In this document: in pieces, positions 34,232-47,288 of the stretch
Numbering within the stretch: the stretch's first letter is position 1
Layout: each line of letters starts with the position of its first letter
NCBI RefSeq assembly: GCF_963675165.1
Contig: NC_087384.1
Span: forward strand, 6,255,182 to 6,319,181
Source of the DNA: Halichondria panicea
Lineage: Eukaryota; Porifera; Demospongiae; Suberitida; Halichondriidae
Direction of reading: 5' to 3'
DNA length: 64,000 bases
Notes under the pieces: model-generated
Database searches by the model: none
What the model was told of the DNA's origin: nothing
The model's input: the letters and a program-made list of their open reading frames with translations, nothing else
Made by a program: the position numbers and the translations under genes

Positions 34232-35789
34232 TTAGCGATCTGTGAATAGATAAATAGTAACAGTTGACATGTAGTTTACTTGTTCATGTTGTTAGAAACC
34301 TATACCTATAGTTACTACAGTTTGCTCCTAGCAATAATGTGTTGTGACCACTACCCTGCAGTGTAATTATTTACTACATTTTATTTTTATTTGATGCTTG
34401 CAAATGTTAGGCCGTATTTTAATTTGCAGCAAACATGCATATAATACAATCGTTGATAGCTGTACATGTCTGCTCCCATGCTGCATTATGAGCTCCTATG
34501 CTGCATGCACTTACCTTTCTCTGGGGAGTGAGGTTCGTGTTTCAATGCTGTGTTGTTGCAGTTAGTGGTGTCCTTAGCTTGTGTTGACTGCAACCTGGAG
34601 TATATGTAACTCATTTACAAACCACTGGCTAGCAACAGTTGTAGCAGTTTGTGTAGTAGCCGTCCTAAAAAAGTTGCTTTTATACCATGCACTTCCTGTG
34701 CCAGCCGTTTGTGGGGATATTTTGTTTGATTACGTTCTATTTTTGGTTGTGAATTTGGTCATGATCAGATAGTGTCATGATGGCTATGTCATGATGGCTA
34801 GCGTGGGTAGATACATGTAGTAATTAATATAGTACAATACTTGTAAAGTTATGAATGCGGTTGTGCCAAGAATTTAGCTATTCCACCACAATGATACAGT
34901 CCTTTTAGTAAAACTTGCAATATTCTGATAAACTTTGCTGCAACCACAGTTGTAACCACATAGATGATTATGAATACCATGCATTAAGCATGGAAAGTTC
35001 AAACATCTAACAGCAAGCACTAGTTTTTCTGCACTGCATGTACACTGTACACCATAATGACTTCGCACAGCCTCAGAGAACAGCTCAAACATGCCAATGA
35101 AGAGAATGTTGTATAAGTGTCCAAGGTTCTCATTAATTTCGAGATAACACTATAATTATATAAATATACATAATTATACCCATGTAACTTATTTTCAGCA
35201 TGCTGTAATGCATGTTGCTCCTACAACACTGACACTGCCACCCTGCGTTGTATATAATTATACGGAAACTCGCAAAATAATTATAATGGGTATAAGGTCA
35301 ATTAAATAACCATTCTCAACTGAGTTTCATTCATTGGCATAATTATGGAGCTGTTCTGAGGCTGTGCTGAAGTCATTCAATGCACGCTTGCTGTTACATA
35401 ACTGATATTTGACTTGGTCTTGCTGCTTACTGCATGGTTTAATTATATTCATAATCATGTCCTTCTGTGGTTACTACTGTGGTTGCAGCCAAGTTACCAA
35501 GTTTTACTAAAATGACAGTATTGAGATCCCTAGTTGTATTGCTTCTGATATTGAAGCTGCTAGGTGCACTTCAGTAGCCTCAGTCAAGTCAGTGTTAGAC
35601 AAGTATGTGTTGCCCTAAAATGTTATGTTATGTATTGCTTCTGATATTGAAGCTGCTAGGTGCCTTCAGTAGCCTCAGTCAAGTCAGTGTTAGACAAGTA
35701 TGTGTTGCCCTTAAGTGTTATGGATGCTAGCTGTTGTTTTTGTTATTATTGGTGTTTACATGGAATTGCCTTGGGACGTATTATTTTTG
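34232..35789. other. Transporter-intron sequence, unit 2
   Basis: Holds an S-leader cassette (about 34513-34615) and two copies of a ~75-bp segment (TTGCTTCTGATATTGAAGCTG at 35537 and 35635). No supported exon. Confidence 0.4.
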
Positions 35790-37045
35790 CAATTTTCACG
35801 TATCTTACACAATATTGACCCTCTTTGATAGCTGTAACATTTTCTGCTCTATACATACCTTGGTACACGTTTAGATCCCTGTAGTTAAAGGTTTCCGAGC
35901 AACTGACAAGATAATTATTATTATACATGTATGTCTCAGAAAATCGTCCGGAACACTAACACACATAGCTATGTACAAGTATTTATATCACTGTGTTACT
36001 CGTGAGTGTGTTAGACAAGAGTCTCTCTACTGGCCGAGGCATGCAAGTCACTGGAGAAGGACAATGTGAGATACCTTATAGTGGGTTGTTTTTCAATGGT
36101 GAACATTTTCGTAGATTTCGTATTGAAGAGCAGCATACGAAATATTTAAATAGGTTGTTTGTACGAAAATTTGCACCAACTATATTAGTAGAGGCTTCTG
36201 TTACAAGATGTTGAGGATGCCAACTTGTTTAGAAACATTCGCTTATTGTTTATATAAGATTCCATGACTGAACACATACCATGATTATATGTGGGTGTAC
36301 TGTCGCCGTACACCCACATGCCTTCCTCTCTATTATATTACCTATTAAACTTGAATAGAACCTATAATCAACATAGTTCCAATTTAATTAGCTGGAAAAG
36401 TATGACTGAACATAATTATAACAACACTCCCCTTCATTAATCTACAAGGAATGCTGCCATTAATCCCCTAACAACCACATCCCTAACAACCACATCTACG
36501 CAGCCTAAATATAACACACAAAACATATAGTAACTGTCATACAGTGTCATACAGTGTCATAAATTCTTATCAGTGTCTGATCAAGAATTCATTCTCTGAC
36601 AAGTGTCTGTAAGAATTACAGACACTTGTCAGAGAATGAATTCTTGATGAGGGGTGTATCATAAATTATGATACTATTATTATGCATCAGCCTGATTTTT
36701 CATTCCAATGTAGGTCAGGTCTCCATACCATTCCACACAATGCAAAGGTTCATTTCAACTATGCCAATTTTCTCATCACATTCTTCTCCAGTGACTTGCA
36801 TGCCTCGACCAGTAGAGAGAGACTCTTGTATACCACACTCACGAGTAACACAGTGATATAAACACCTTGTACATAGCTATGTGTTTGTGTTTGTATTCTG
36901 GACAATTTTCTGAGATCTTGTCAGTTGCTCGGAAACCTTTAACTACAGGGATCTAAACGTGTACCAAGGTATGTATAGAGCAGAAAATATTACAGCTATC
37001 AAAGAGGGTCAATATTGTGTAAGAAACGTGAAAATTGCAAAAAGT
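35790..37045. repeat. Large inverted duplication (~280-bp arms)
   Basis: The left arm (about 35790-36072) and right arm (about 36778-37045) are reverse complements sharing GTGACTTGCATGCCTCG, TAGATCCCTGTAG and TTGACCCTCTTTGATAGC. Beyond the right arm, about 36,290-37,680 is transporter-intron sequence in the opposite orientation to the rest of the array (compare 54,880-55,750), so a block is inverted here. Confidence 0.75.
36581..36647. repeat. Perfect 32-bp palindrome
   Basis: Arms 36581-36612 and 36616-36647 are exact reverse complements with a 3-base loop (GAA). It sits inside the inverted block. Confidence 0.95.
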
Positions 37046-37727
37046 CATTCTAGAGTGCGGGACAATATACAACCTGAAAAGAAATTGACTTTAACTTTTA
37101 CAGCACATAGTTCCAGCTAGAAGATTCCATACTGAACACATACCATGATTAAACACATAACTCAAAATTCCCTCTTTAATTAGATTCATTAATCTACAAA
37201 GAAAGAGCTAACAGCGGGCCATAATCCCCTGGCTTATGACTTAATGTCATTCAATGACCTAAAAATAAAACAAAACCACAAAGACCCTCAAGGGTTTCCT
37301 CAAGCCAATATAAAGCCAGGACCAAAACTACAGGGCCACAAAGTGGAAACACAGTTACTAGTACAACTGTTGCTAGCCAGTGGTCGGTGTAAATGAGTTA
37401 CTCCAGGTTGCAGTCAACACAAGCTAAGGACACTCACTACATGTATATACTGCAACAACACAGCATTGGAACACACCCCTCACCCCGGAGATAAAGGTAA
37501 GCCATGCAACCTAGGAGCAGAAAATGTTACAACGGTCAATATTGTGTAAGATACATAAAAATTGCAAAAATAATACATGTACGTCCCATGTACGTCCCAA
37601 GGCAATTCCATGTAAACACCAATAATAACAAAAACAACAATCATAACATTGAAGGTCAACACGTACATGTAACTAACATTGACTTAACCATGGCTACTGA
37701 AGTGTATATTATTATCCGTGCCCTCAG

Positions 37728-37799
37728 GTGTGGTATGGGAATGAGACTCTGTTAAACTACACCAGCTGGAGTTGGAACACCTTCCTCAATAACCTAGGA
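37728..37799 (+). pseudogene. SLC12A9-like extracellular-loop exon (copy 1)
   Basis: A 72-nt phase-0 exon (acceptor CCTCAG, donor GGA|GTGAGT) encoding VWYGNETLLNYTSWSWNTFL and NNLG. It has two N-glycosylation sequons (NET, NYT). The WNTFLNNLG part resembles the FNSSTLKDNLG loop of SLC12A9. A near-identical copy is at 57766-57837. Intervening exons are absent, so it is stranded in the array. Confidence 0.55.
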
Positions 37800-37859
37800 G
37801 TGAGTCACCACTAGTAACACTCACTATAATTATTATGTATGCCGTACACTATCTCTATT

Positions 37860-38458
37860 TCTTATCATGTTTAGTATAATCCTGGCTTTTTGACAAGTGC
37901 ATGGATAGGCAAATATTTACTTCCTTTTTAAATCTTAATGCACGTGCACTTACATACTTGGTCTTGTATTCATATTCGTACATGTATATGTTTGCATTTC
38001 TGTGTGTGATCTGCTGTGCTTGTGTTTTTCTCATTAAAAAACCATCCCATAAACCTAAAAACTGTATTGTTAGAAACTGTTGGGAATAGTAGCTGCATAT
38101 CCTGCACACAAATGCCAGTTTCCTGGGCTAGTTCCTACACTATCCTGATATAGCACCACTAGAGTAGGCCCAGGGTGTACACTGTACATGATATGTAAGT
38201 GATTCTGGTGAGCATTAGCTGGCAGGATGTGATTAGAGATTATTCACGTACTATAGTTGCAGTACTGTGTTTGAAAAGCAATTAGTTTGTTTACATGATT
38301 GTATGCACTACTAACCCTTAACCCCTCTAGACGCACACACACACACACACGCACACACACACACCACTGTACCCCCCCCCCCCCTGACACACACACAGTC
38401 CAACTATACTATTGACTTCACTAATCAAGGCTTTGAAGTCTTGCAATTGTTCTGTTAG
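37860..38458. other. Recurrent spacer before myosin-tail module, unit 3
   Basis: Same block as 57,890-58,550 and closely similar to it. It contains (CA)n and poly-C tracts (38333-38400). No exon. Confidence 0.55.
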
Positions 38459-40576
38459 CTCGTGACGACATACGTTTGAAGGAGACCCACTTTGATGTCA
38501 AGGTGCCCAGTCCAGGGAAGCTCAAGGTACAGTCTGTCCTACGTATGTGGAGGGTGGATGTTTTTAGCAACATTGTCTTCTTGTTTGTAGTTTTCTCTGC
38601 GAGTTGTCAAGTACGACAGACACGGATACAAGGCCAGGACAAGAGCTGTCATCATCACTGATATGGTAGATAATTCATTTTACCAAACACCCACTCACCC
38701 TCCCCACATACACCACCTACTCCCCCTCTCTACACTCATGCACACTGCCCACACATCCACTCATCCCACACACACCACCCACCACACACACCCCTCCACA
38801 GACAGAATAACTGCTTCTATCTTGATACCAGCAATTTCAAAGTGAAGGAGCAGTTTCCCCTCAGTGACATTTCCGCTATCTCTGTTAGCAGCCTGAGTGA
38901 TGGAGTGGTGGTCATCGGACTACCCACGGAGGGACCCAATGCAAGAGGTGACCTCATTATCAAGACTGAGCAGGTGATTGAGCTTGTCACTAAACTGGCT
39001 CTGTTCGGAGGGAAACTGGATACTGTCAAAATTGTCTCCACGGGAACGTGAGTCACTGCATTTCACTGCTTATTATTTCCTAGAGAAAACAGAAAACGAA
39101 AACTCAGTTGTTAAGACGGGTCATGTGATAGCTAGGTCATACGTTACTATAGTTAATACTAGCTCTGTGAACGTCTTATTAGGCTAACTAACAATGGAAT
39201 GTATTATTGTACGAAAATTTTACTCAATAGTATAATAGCTGATCACACGCTAGCTTTCACTATCGACCCTATAGCTGCATGCACTGTGTGTGTGTACTAG
39301 TCCACAATAATGTGTAGTCCAGTGCATGTATACTTGTGTTGACTCGTGTCCTTTTCTTTGTGCAGTATTGTCCACCACATATATAATATCTATTCCAGAA
39401 AGGGTGAGTCAAATAGGACACCTGCGCATGCTCAGCTTACAGCTTGTGCGTCAACGTGCACCTAACCATTGTCACTGTATATTACTGCATGCGTGGGGGG
39501 AGGGTCATTACATGTACCTCTCTCGCTATTTTGATGGCTTTTGCTCAATATTATATATAGGTGTGTGTGTACGTACATTGCCTTGGTATGCTACAGAAGC
39601 CTGTTAGTTAGTCAGCTGTTAGTCAGCTGCTTACAAGTTAGTATGTATCATACACTGGTATATAGTTATCAATAGTTATCTATTGCCCTCTTGCAATTTT
39701 GATGGCATGTGCTTTTCTAGCCTCGATCCCAGGCCGCACTTCCCGCTAGGGAAGTGGGCCTGGTATCGACTGCTTGCGCATGCGCTAATATCCCCCCGGT
39801 ATCTGGGGGCTTTGGATAACATCGTTTATGCTCAGTAAAACTATGACATCACAACGAAAGGAAGTGGATTGAAGGAAGTAGATAGAAAGTTCGATTGAAG
39901 GTTTCTAGCCCATCGGATAGCATTCTCTGATAGCTACCCTTAGCCTGCTATGTTAACAAAAGACTCACAGCCTGCAACAGTGTGGATGACGATCGTCTGA
40001 AAGGAGTGACGGCTGATAAGAGCCTATATATGGACAGGCCACGCCCATTTAACACTAACTTTGGTGAAAGTCTACTATACTACTGCTACTGATTCTATCA
40101 GAAGAAAATAGCAGTACAACAAACCTACACAGCTCTGTTTCTAGCTAGCTAGCTATATAGCTCTGTGTATGACTTTTAGGATATTTTCTCTGATGTATCC
40201 AGTATTATAGAAATATTTACGGGAAAAAAATCCAATAATTTGGCGCATGCGCAAGCAGTCGATAGCAGGCCTTCTTTCAAAGGCCGGTGAAGGAGGCTAG
40301 TGCTTTTCATAAATAAAAAAACAGTTATCATTGGAATGAATATGTGTATATACCTATTTGCAGAGACTTTGAATTTGCTGGTAAAGGGAAGACAGGAAAC
40401 ATGGAAGTGGTAAGTACTTATAATTAGACGACATAGACTTTTTTTAGACTAGTATAATGAAAAATGGCCGCACTCTATCACTTGCTGTTGATGGTATTAC
40501 TTGTGTCTGAACTGATTGTTTGATTGTCTCCATGCAGATCTCCCCCACACTGTCCTCACCTTCACCAAGCCGGTGA
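38459..40576 (+). pseudogene. Myosin-tail module, unit 3
   Basis: Exons 14 (38459-38526), 15 (38591-38665), 16 (38806-39047, one codon longer: NNCFYLD), 17 (39366-39403, shortened by 16 nt, which breaks frame), 18 (40364-40409) and 19 (40538-40576). The TH1 core is well conserved, but exon 17 is damaged at CACATATATAATATC, and a transposon (39718-40299) occupies intron 17. Exons 14-16 and the exon 17 lesion are shared with unit 5. Confidence 0.82.
39718..40299. mobile_element. Inverted-repeat transposon, family 4 (TAGCCTC ends)
   Basis: The ends TAGCCTCG / GAGGCTA with longer imperfect arms (TCGACTGCTTGCGCATGCGC and its complement) are flanked by GTGCTTTTC (39709-39717 and 40300-40308). The same intron in units 0, 1 and 4 has no insertion. 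It is non-coding, 582 bp. A second family member is at 51348-52127. Confidence 0.88.
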
Positions 40577-40859
40577 CATTTAGAGAACACAATCTTCATA
40601 GTGCGTATAGAGGACTCGTGTTAATTAATTTGTTGTCAATGATTAATTAATTTTGTGCGTTTAGTTTTCATTTTCGTAGCTAGTCTAGTAATACATGAAA
40701 GATTTTTATAACTACCATTCTTGTAAAAATTATAACAACATTAATAATTATTGTTATTTAGTCGAGGGCGTTGTGTGATTGAAGTAAAACTGTATGTCCA
40801 TGTCTGGCCGGCTGGCTAGCTCCGAGGTCTGGGTTTGCAGAAAGAAAGGTATATTGGCA

Positions 40860-41949
40860 TTAAGACGACCCCGGGCAGTAGCTCTGACGGCTCAGTGAGC
40901 TGAAGTGTCGATTGATAGAGAGGGGGAGCCACTGCTCTCGATCTCCAAGCGGATAGCTGACAAGAATCAAGGTGAGTAAGAAATCATGAAAATTCATGTT
41001 TGTAGATTTTTGTACAAAAGCTTGGTTACTGTTTCTAGCTGATACAAGGGAGGCAATATTCGTACATACCTCATAAAACACACTATTAAAGCCGTACCAT
41101 TATCAGTAAGCCAACTGTTTTACACTATTAAAGCCGTACTATTTATATCAATAAGCCAACTGTTTGTTTATTTAAGCCTAACACAAGTTTTTGTACCTCA
41201 CATAATGTTGCATACTTGTGTACTGTGTCCAGCACATTTATATTAGTATGCCTTCACAATGAGATTTGACTACATTGTATTAGATACCTAACCAACTTTG
41301 CCTGAGGGATGATTGTTTTTAGAGATAATTAAATAGGAGCTTCCAATTTTCAGAAAAGAAATGTTTCGTTCTGTCACACTTACATGTAGGAAGTAGTTTG
41401 TTGCGATGATTTACTGCTTGGCAATTATTTTATTTCCCCTCTCTCTCTCCTGCAGCCACTGAGCGGAAGCTAGGTATGATCTTTGGGGTGACCATTCCGT
41501 GCTGTCTTTCCATCTTCTCTGTCATTATCTTCCTGAGGCTTGGCTTTGTCTTGGGACAGGTGAGCAAGTGTGTGTGTGAGTGTCTGGTTGAGACTGGTAG
41601 GAAACCTTGGGTACAGTACATGGAAGTCAAGTATGACTCTGTATCACTAGATAGTCTGTATAGGGGTCCTTGAATGCAGCAATTGTAGCTTTAAAGTATG
41701 AAGTATGTTCTGCATATTGAATACAAGAATGAATGTAGCTTAGAAATATTTCTGTACAGTTTTTCTTGAGTTAGATTTAGTAAAAATACAAATTGAGAGA
41801 CAAATATTGACCCCCCTTCCCTCCCGTCCAGGCTGGCTTCTGGGAGACCATGGCAATGCTGGTCCTAGGCTACCTGGTGGTCATGCTCATCGTGCTCTCC
41901 ATCTCTGCCATAGCAACTGGTGCCACCGTTGAGGGTGGAGGAGTTTACT
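40860..41949 (+). pseudogene. SLC12A9-like unit 3, exons E1-E3
   Basis: E1 (to 40971) lacks the ATG (ATATTGG, as in unit 0). E2 41456-41559 and E3 41832-41949 are open and have intact splice sites. There is no E4 before the next unit starts near 44,912. Confidence 0.75.
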
Positions 41950-42427
41950 GTATCCTAACACTGTTACAGTAGCTATGTACCTCAAAACACCTGCCTTCAT
42001 GTATCGATGTGTGGTTTTCTTTGTGGCTCTCTTGTGAGTGTAGTGCTCGACTTCATGGTTGATTTCCCGGGATCCTAGAAACTTATAGGCTTTCCTAGTG
42101 TCTGTATCGTATAATTTGGGGGGGTAGGGGGGAGAAGGTAAAAATGTTGTGGTTGAAGCTCGGAGCATGAATATTTGACCCATAAATGAAGCGATCATTG
42201 ACCACTTTTACTTGCAGTGCAAAGCAGCAACCATGAAAATAATATCAAAATTGAAATTACCCGCTATATCCTGAATCTTTTTTCCCTTTTACTATGTACC
42301 GTGTTTTAATAAAGTAACTCCTTTTCTTTAACATACTAAGCGACCATTGCGCAAACAACACAACTTAATGACCATGGTAATAACATTGTGATACTTATAC
42401 GTGCCAAATAAATACATTTTGAAGTGC

Positions 42428-43075
42428 TTAACAACTATGTGCTCTTCTATATTGCCTAGGGTTATTTTGCAGTACATTATTATTGTCTCTATGATATTGT
42501 ATTACGGGTGATATATTCACCAGTCCCACGATATGAATGCTACCATTGTTAGTCCTCACTGGCGTTGCCTCTGGAGTCACCATCTCAGCAGGATGACCTC
42601 CCTTACACGACTCTTGTCTACCTCGTGGGAACAGAGCTGTCGGACGTCTTCTTGGAGCCTGTGATCGTGCTTCTGAAGAGCATCTTCGAATGCTGTTTTC
42701 TCTGCTCATATTTCTTGTAACAGAAGCAGCAGTTGCTGAAACTGAGCTGGTTGACGAAGAACTACTGTGTGAAGTTTGTGAAGACATCGCGTGTGGTAGC
42801 TGCGAACAAACTGCTGTACTCGAGGTGTCACTGTCGTCTTCGTCTATGGAGGCAGATGATTTAAATCTCTTACGATTTGGAGTGCAACTGTTAGACTCTG
42901 TGAACTGCTCTCTCGTTAATGGAGGCACTAAGATGGCATCATCTTGTGTGGGTCCATTTTCTGCTCCTTTGGATGGCTCTGGCTCTAGCTCTATCGGTGG
43001 TTGTGTCGAGGTCGTGTCCATTATTCCAGGATGATCGTTACTGCCCACAAAATGCTTCATGGTACGTGAATTCAT
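42428..43075 (-). CDS. Serine-rich antisense ORF, family S copy 4 (215 aa)
   Basis: ATG MNSRTMKHFVGSNDHPGIMD. It has a short ELEPE run, RKRFKSSASIDEDDSD, an SVSATAASVTRN segment that replaces the SNTATAASEG of S1/S2 (shared with S6), RRRPTALFPRGRQES, and the complete C-terminus. The mixed pattern of variants suggests exchange between copies. Confidence 0.6.
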   Translation of the reverse strand: MNSRTMKHFVGSNDHPGIMDTTSTQPPIELEPEPSKGAENGPTQDDAILVPPLTREQFTESNSCTPNRKRFKSSASIDEDDSDTSSTAVCSQLPHAMSSQTSHSSSSSTSSVSATAASVTRNMSRENSIRRCSSEARSQAPRRRPTALFPRGRQESCKGGHPAEMVTPEATPVRTNNGSIHIVGLVNISPVIQYHRDNNNVLQNNPRQYRRAHSC

Positions 43076-43295
43076 TTAGCGATCTGTGAATAGATAAATG
43101 GTAACAGTTGACATGTAGTTTACTTGTTCATGTTGTTAGAAACCTATACCTCTAGTTCCTACAGTTTGCTCCTAGTAATAATGTGTTGTGACCACTCTGT
43201 AGTTATTTGATGCTTGCAAATGTTAGGCCGTATTTGCAGTAAATGCGCATTGCACAATCTTTTATAGCTGCTCCTATGTTGGTTGCATGCACTTT

Positions 43296-44415
43296 ACCTT
43301 TCTCTCTGGGAGGGTGTGTATTCCAATGCTGTGCTGTTGCAGTTGGTGGTGTCCTTAGCTTGTATCTCCGGGGTGAGGGGAGAGGTTCGTGTTCCAATGC
43401 TGTGGTGTTGCAGTATAATTATAGTGGTGTCCTTGGCAGGTCCTTGGCTTGTGTTGTTGTTGCAAGTAGTGGTGTCTGCCCTTAGCTCGTATCTTCGGGG
43501 TGAGGGGTGAGGTTCGTGTTTCAATACTGTGTTGTCGCAGTATACATATAGTGGTGTCCCTTAGCTTGTGTTGACTGCAACTTGGAGTAACTCATTTACA
43601 TCGACCACTGACTAGCAACAGTTGTAGCAGTTGTGACTTCCTAGGAGATTTTGCTTTGTTTTATACCGTGGATTGTAACTTCCTGTGGCTTGGCATATAT
43701 CCATGAATAATTATTGTAAGGGACTGGTTATGTTCTATTTTTGGTGGTATAAATTAGATCATTCATGTTGGCAGATAGTAATAAATATAGTAACACATAC
43801 TTGACCACACGAATTCAGTTGTAACTGTCTACCTATTATTCCACAACAATTGATTTGTAGTTGCATTGCTTCTGGTACTAGGGTTTTAACATCGCACTTT
43901 TAGCAGTGCTTTCGGTAAGGGCAATGTCAGGTGTGTGCCTTCAATGCTATGGATGCTAGCTGCATGTGTTTTATGGTTACCATAATTATTGTTGTTTAAT
44001 GCAATTGCTTCGGGACCGTATAGTGGGAAATTTTCGTGATGTGCAAAATTTCACGTTTTTCGAGGGCAGACAGTTTAGCACGAAAACTCCCATTGTATTT
44101 CACATGCAAAGCTATTGGTGGGTGTGGTTTCCTGTCATTGAACCGCGAATATTAGAACCCACGAAATTTCTGCTGAGGGCTCTGAAGCCAAATAGCAAAC
44201 ATTTGCACCTGTAAAAATTTCCCACTGATACGGTATTAGTTTTACAATGTCATGTATCTACATCTTCGATAGCTGCATATTTTTCTGCTCCTAGGTTGCA
44301 TGCACTTACCTTTATCTCCGGGGTAAGGGGTGAGGGTGTGTGTTCCAATGCTGTGTTGTTGCAAGTAGTGAGTGTCCTTGGCTTGTGTTGACTGCAACCT
44401 GGAGTAACTCATTCA
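43296..44415 (-). other. Leader cassettes upstream of S4
   Basis: Tandemly repeated cassette cores (GTGTCCTTAGCTTGT units) at 43296-43590 plus another cassette at about 44306-44412, each ending in a GTAAAG or GTAAGT donor on the minus strand. The stretch 43,985-44,240 matches 31,275-31,520. Confidence 0.4.
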
Positions 44416-44911
44416 CACCGACCACTGGCTAGCAACAGTTGTACTAGTAACTGTGTTTCCACTTTATATGTTGTGGTAGTTTGGTCCTAGCTTTATGTTG
44501 GCTTGAGGAAACCCTTGCCGGTCTTTGTGTGTTGTTTTTAGGCCATTGAATGACATACTGTAGCATAATAATAATATTCATAGGATAATATTGTGTGGAT
44601 GTGGGTTGTTAAGGGATTAATGTCAACAAGCCTTTGTAGATTAATGAATGTAACTAAAAGGAGTTATGTTCAGCCATGGCTAATTAAATTGGAACTATGC
44701 GCTTTAAAAGTTAAAGTCAATTTCTTTTGAGGTTGAATATTATCCCTGCACTCTAGAATGACTCGGTAGGGACCATCGTCGGGTAAACAGTTACAGATCC
44801 TGTCCTGTTCTGTAATCAATTGTATACACTGTATGACACTATGACAATCACTATGTGTATTAATGACATCCTGAATATGTTGTGCCCAACACGACAGCTA
44901 GTATGTGTATG

Positions 44912-45411
44912 TGTGAGTCACCACTAGTAACACTCACTATAATCTATTGTAAGCAGCTGTAAAATAGTACACAGGGCATTGTGTGATTGAGTGAAAGCAG
45001 TACATGTCGATCCCATATCCGTATAGCAAAATAAAGTCTTTCTACCGGTAATCTATGTATGGATGGAATTTTACTGTATGAATCAAAGCTTTCACTGTGG
45101 TATGTACTATTATATCTATTAAAGCTGTACCATTATCAATAAGCCAACTGTTTGTTTATAATCCTCACATAATGTTGCATACTTGTGTACGTGTGTCCAG
45201 CACATTTATATTAGTATGCCTTCACAATGAGATTTCACTATTAGATACCTAACCAACTTTGCCTGAGGGGTGATTGTTTTTAGAGATGATTAAATGAGCT
45301 TCCAATTTTCAGAAAAGAAATGTTTCGTTCTGTCACACTTACATGTAGGAAGTTAGTTTGTTGCGATGATTTACTGCTTGGCAATTATTTTATTTCCCCT
45401 CTCTCTTGCAG
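44912..45411. other. Unit junction and pre-E2 intron
   Basis: GTGAGTCACCACTAGTAACA at 44,912 is the sequence that follows the loop exon at 37,800. It then passes into E1/E2-intron sequence. This marks a recombination junction where E1 was lost. Confidence 0.5.
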
Positions 45412-46375
45412 CGACTGAGCGAAAACTAGGTATGATCTTTGGGGTGACCATTCCGTGCTGTCTTTCCATCTTTTCTGTCATCATCTTCCTGAGGCTTGGC
45501 TTTGTCTTGGGACAGGTGAGCAAGTGTGTGAGAATGTCTGGTTGAGACTGGTAGGAAACCTTGGGTACAGTACATGGAAGTCAAGTATGACTCTGTATCA
45601 TTAGATAGTCTGTATAGGGGTCCTTGAATGCAGCAATTGTAGCTTTGAAGTATGAAGTATGTTCTGTATATTGAATACAGGAATGAATGTAGCTTAGAAA
45701 TATTTCTGTACAGTTTTTCTTGAGTTAGATTTAGTAAAAATACAAATTGAGAGACAAATATTGACCCCCCTTCCCTCCCGTCCAGGCTGGCTTCTGGGAG
45801 ACCATGGCGATGCTGGTCCTAGGCTACCTGGTGGTCATGCTCACCGTGCTCTCCATCTCTGCCATAGCAACCAGTGCCACCGTTGAGGGTGGAGGAGTTT
45901 ACTGTATCCTAACACTGTTACATTAGCTATGTACCTCAGAACACCTGCCTACATGTATCGATGTGTGGTTTTCTTTGTGGAGTGTAGTGCTCGACTTTGA
46001 TTGATTTCCCGGGATCCTTGAAACTTGTGAGGCTTTCCTAGTGTCTGTATCGTATAATTTGGGGGGGTAGGGGGGGAGAAGGTTAAAATGTTGTGGTTGA
46101 AGTTCAGAGCATGAATATTTGACCCATAAATGAAGCGATCATTGACCACTTTTACTTGTAGTGCAAAGCAGCAACCATGAAAATAATATCAAAAATTGAT
46201 TCCCTGAAATTACCCGCTATATCCTGAATCTTTTTTCCCTTTTACTATGTACTGTGTTTTATAGAGTAACTCCTTTTCTTTAACATACTAAGCGACCATT
46301 GTGCAAACACAACTTAATGGCCATGGTAATAACATCGTGATACTTATACGTGCCAAATAAATACATTTTGAAGTG

Positions 46376-47056
46376 CTAACAACTATGTGCTCTTCTATAT
46401 TGCCTAGGGTTATTTTGCAGTACATTATTATTGTCTTTATGATATTGTATTACGGGTGATATATTCACCAGTCCCACGATATGAATGATGCCATTGTTAG
46501 TCCTCACTGGCGTTGCCTCTGGAGTCACCATCTCAGCAGGATGACCTCCCTCACACGACTCTTGTCTCCCTAGTGGGAACAGAGCTGTCGGACGTCTTCT
46601 TGGAGCCTGTGATCGTGCTTCTGAAGAGCGTCTTCGAATGCTGTTTTCTCTGCTTATATGTCTTGTAACTGCTCCTTCAGAAGCAGCAGTTGCTGTATTT
46701 GAGCTGCTTGACGAAGAACTACTGTCTGAAGTTTGTGAAGACATTGCGTGTGGTAGCTGCGAACAAACTGCTGTGCTCGAGGTGTCACTGTCGTCTTCAT
46801 CTATGGAGGCAGATGATTTAAATCTCTTACGATTTGGAGTGCAACTGTTAAAGTCTGTGGACTGCTCTCTCGTTAATGGAGGCACTAAGATGGCATCGTC
46901 TTGTATGGGTACATTTTCTGCTCCTTTGGATAGCTCTGGCTCTAGCTCTGGCTCTAGCTCTATCGGTGGTTGGTTGGAGGTGGTGGTCATTATTCCAGGA
47001 TAATCGTTGGCTGGACTACTGCTCACAAAATACTTCAAGGTGGTACGTGAATTCAT
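46376..47056 (-). CDS. Serine-rich antisense ORF, family S copy 5 (226 aa)
   Basis: Most similar to S1 (shared MNSRTTLKYFVSSSPANDxPG start and SQTSDSSSSS tract) but with the full C-terminus, so S1 is a truncated sister. Acceptor and ATG are conserved. Confidence 0.62.
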   Translation of the reverse strand: MNSRTTLKYFVSSSPANDYPGIMTTTSNQPPIELEPELEPELSKGAENVPIQDDAILVPPLTREQSTDFNSCTPNRKRFKSSASIDEDDSDTSSTAVCSQLPHAMSSQTSDSSSSSSSSNTATAASEGAVTRHISRENSIRRRSSEARSQAPRRRPTALFPLGRQESCEGGHPAEMVTPEATPVRTNNGIIHIVGLVNISPVIQYHKDNNNVLQNNPRQYRRAHSC

Positions 47057-47288
47057 TTAACATGCACCTATGGATCTGTGAATAGATAATAATGGTAACA
47101 GTTGACATGTAGTTTACTTGTTCATGTTGTTAGAAACGTACACCTATAGTTCCTACAGAGTTTGCTCCTAGTAATAATGTGTTGTGACCACTCTGTAGTT
47201 ATTTGATGCTTGCAAATGTTAGGCCGTATTTGCAGTAAATGTGTATTACGCTATCTTTTATAGCTGCTCCTATGTTGGTTGCATGCAC

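Noticed and set aside
43203-43524. Minus-strand leader cassettes as a protein-coding first exon of the S genes
   Set aside because: The frame differs between copies, and in several units an in-frame stop lies between the acceptor and the S ATG (for example TAA ATG), so a continuous N-terminal extension is not supported.
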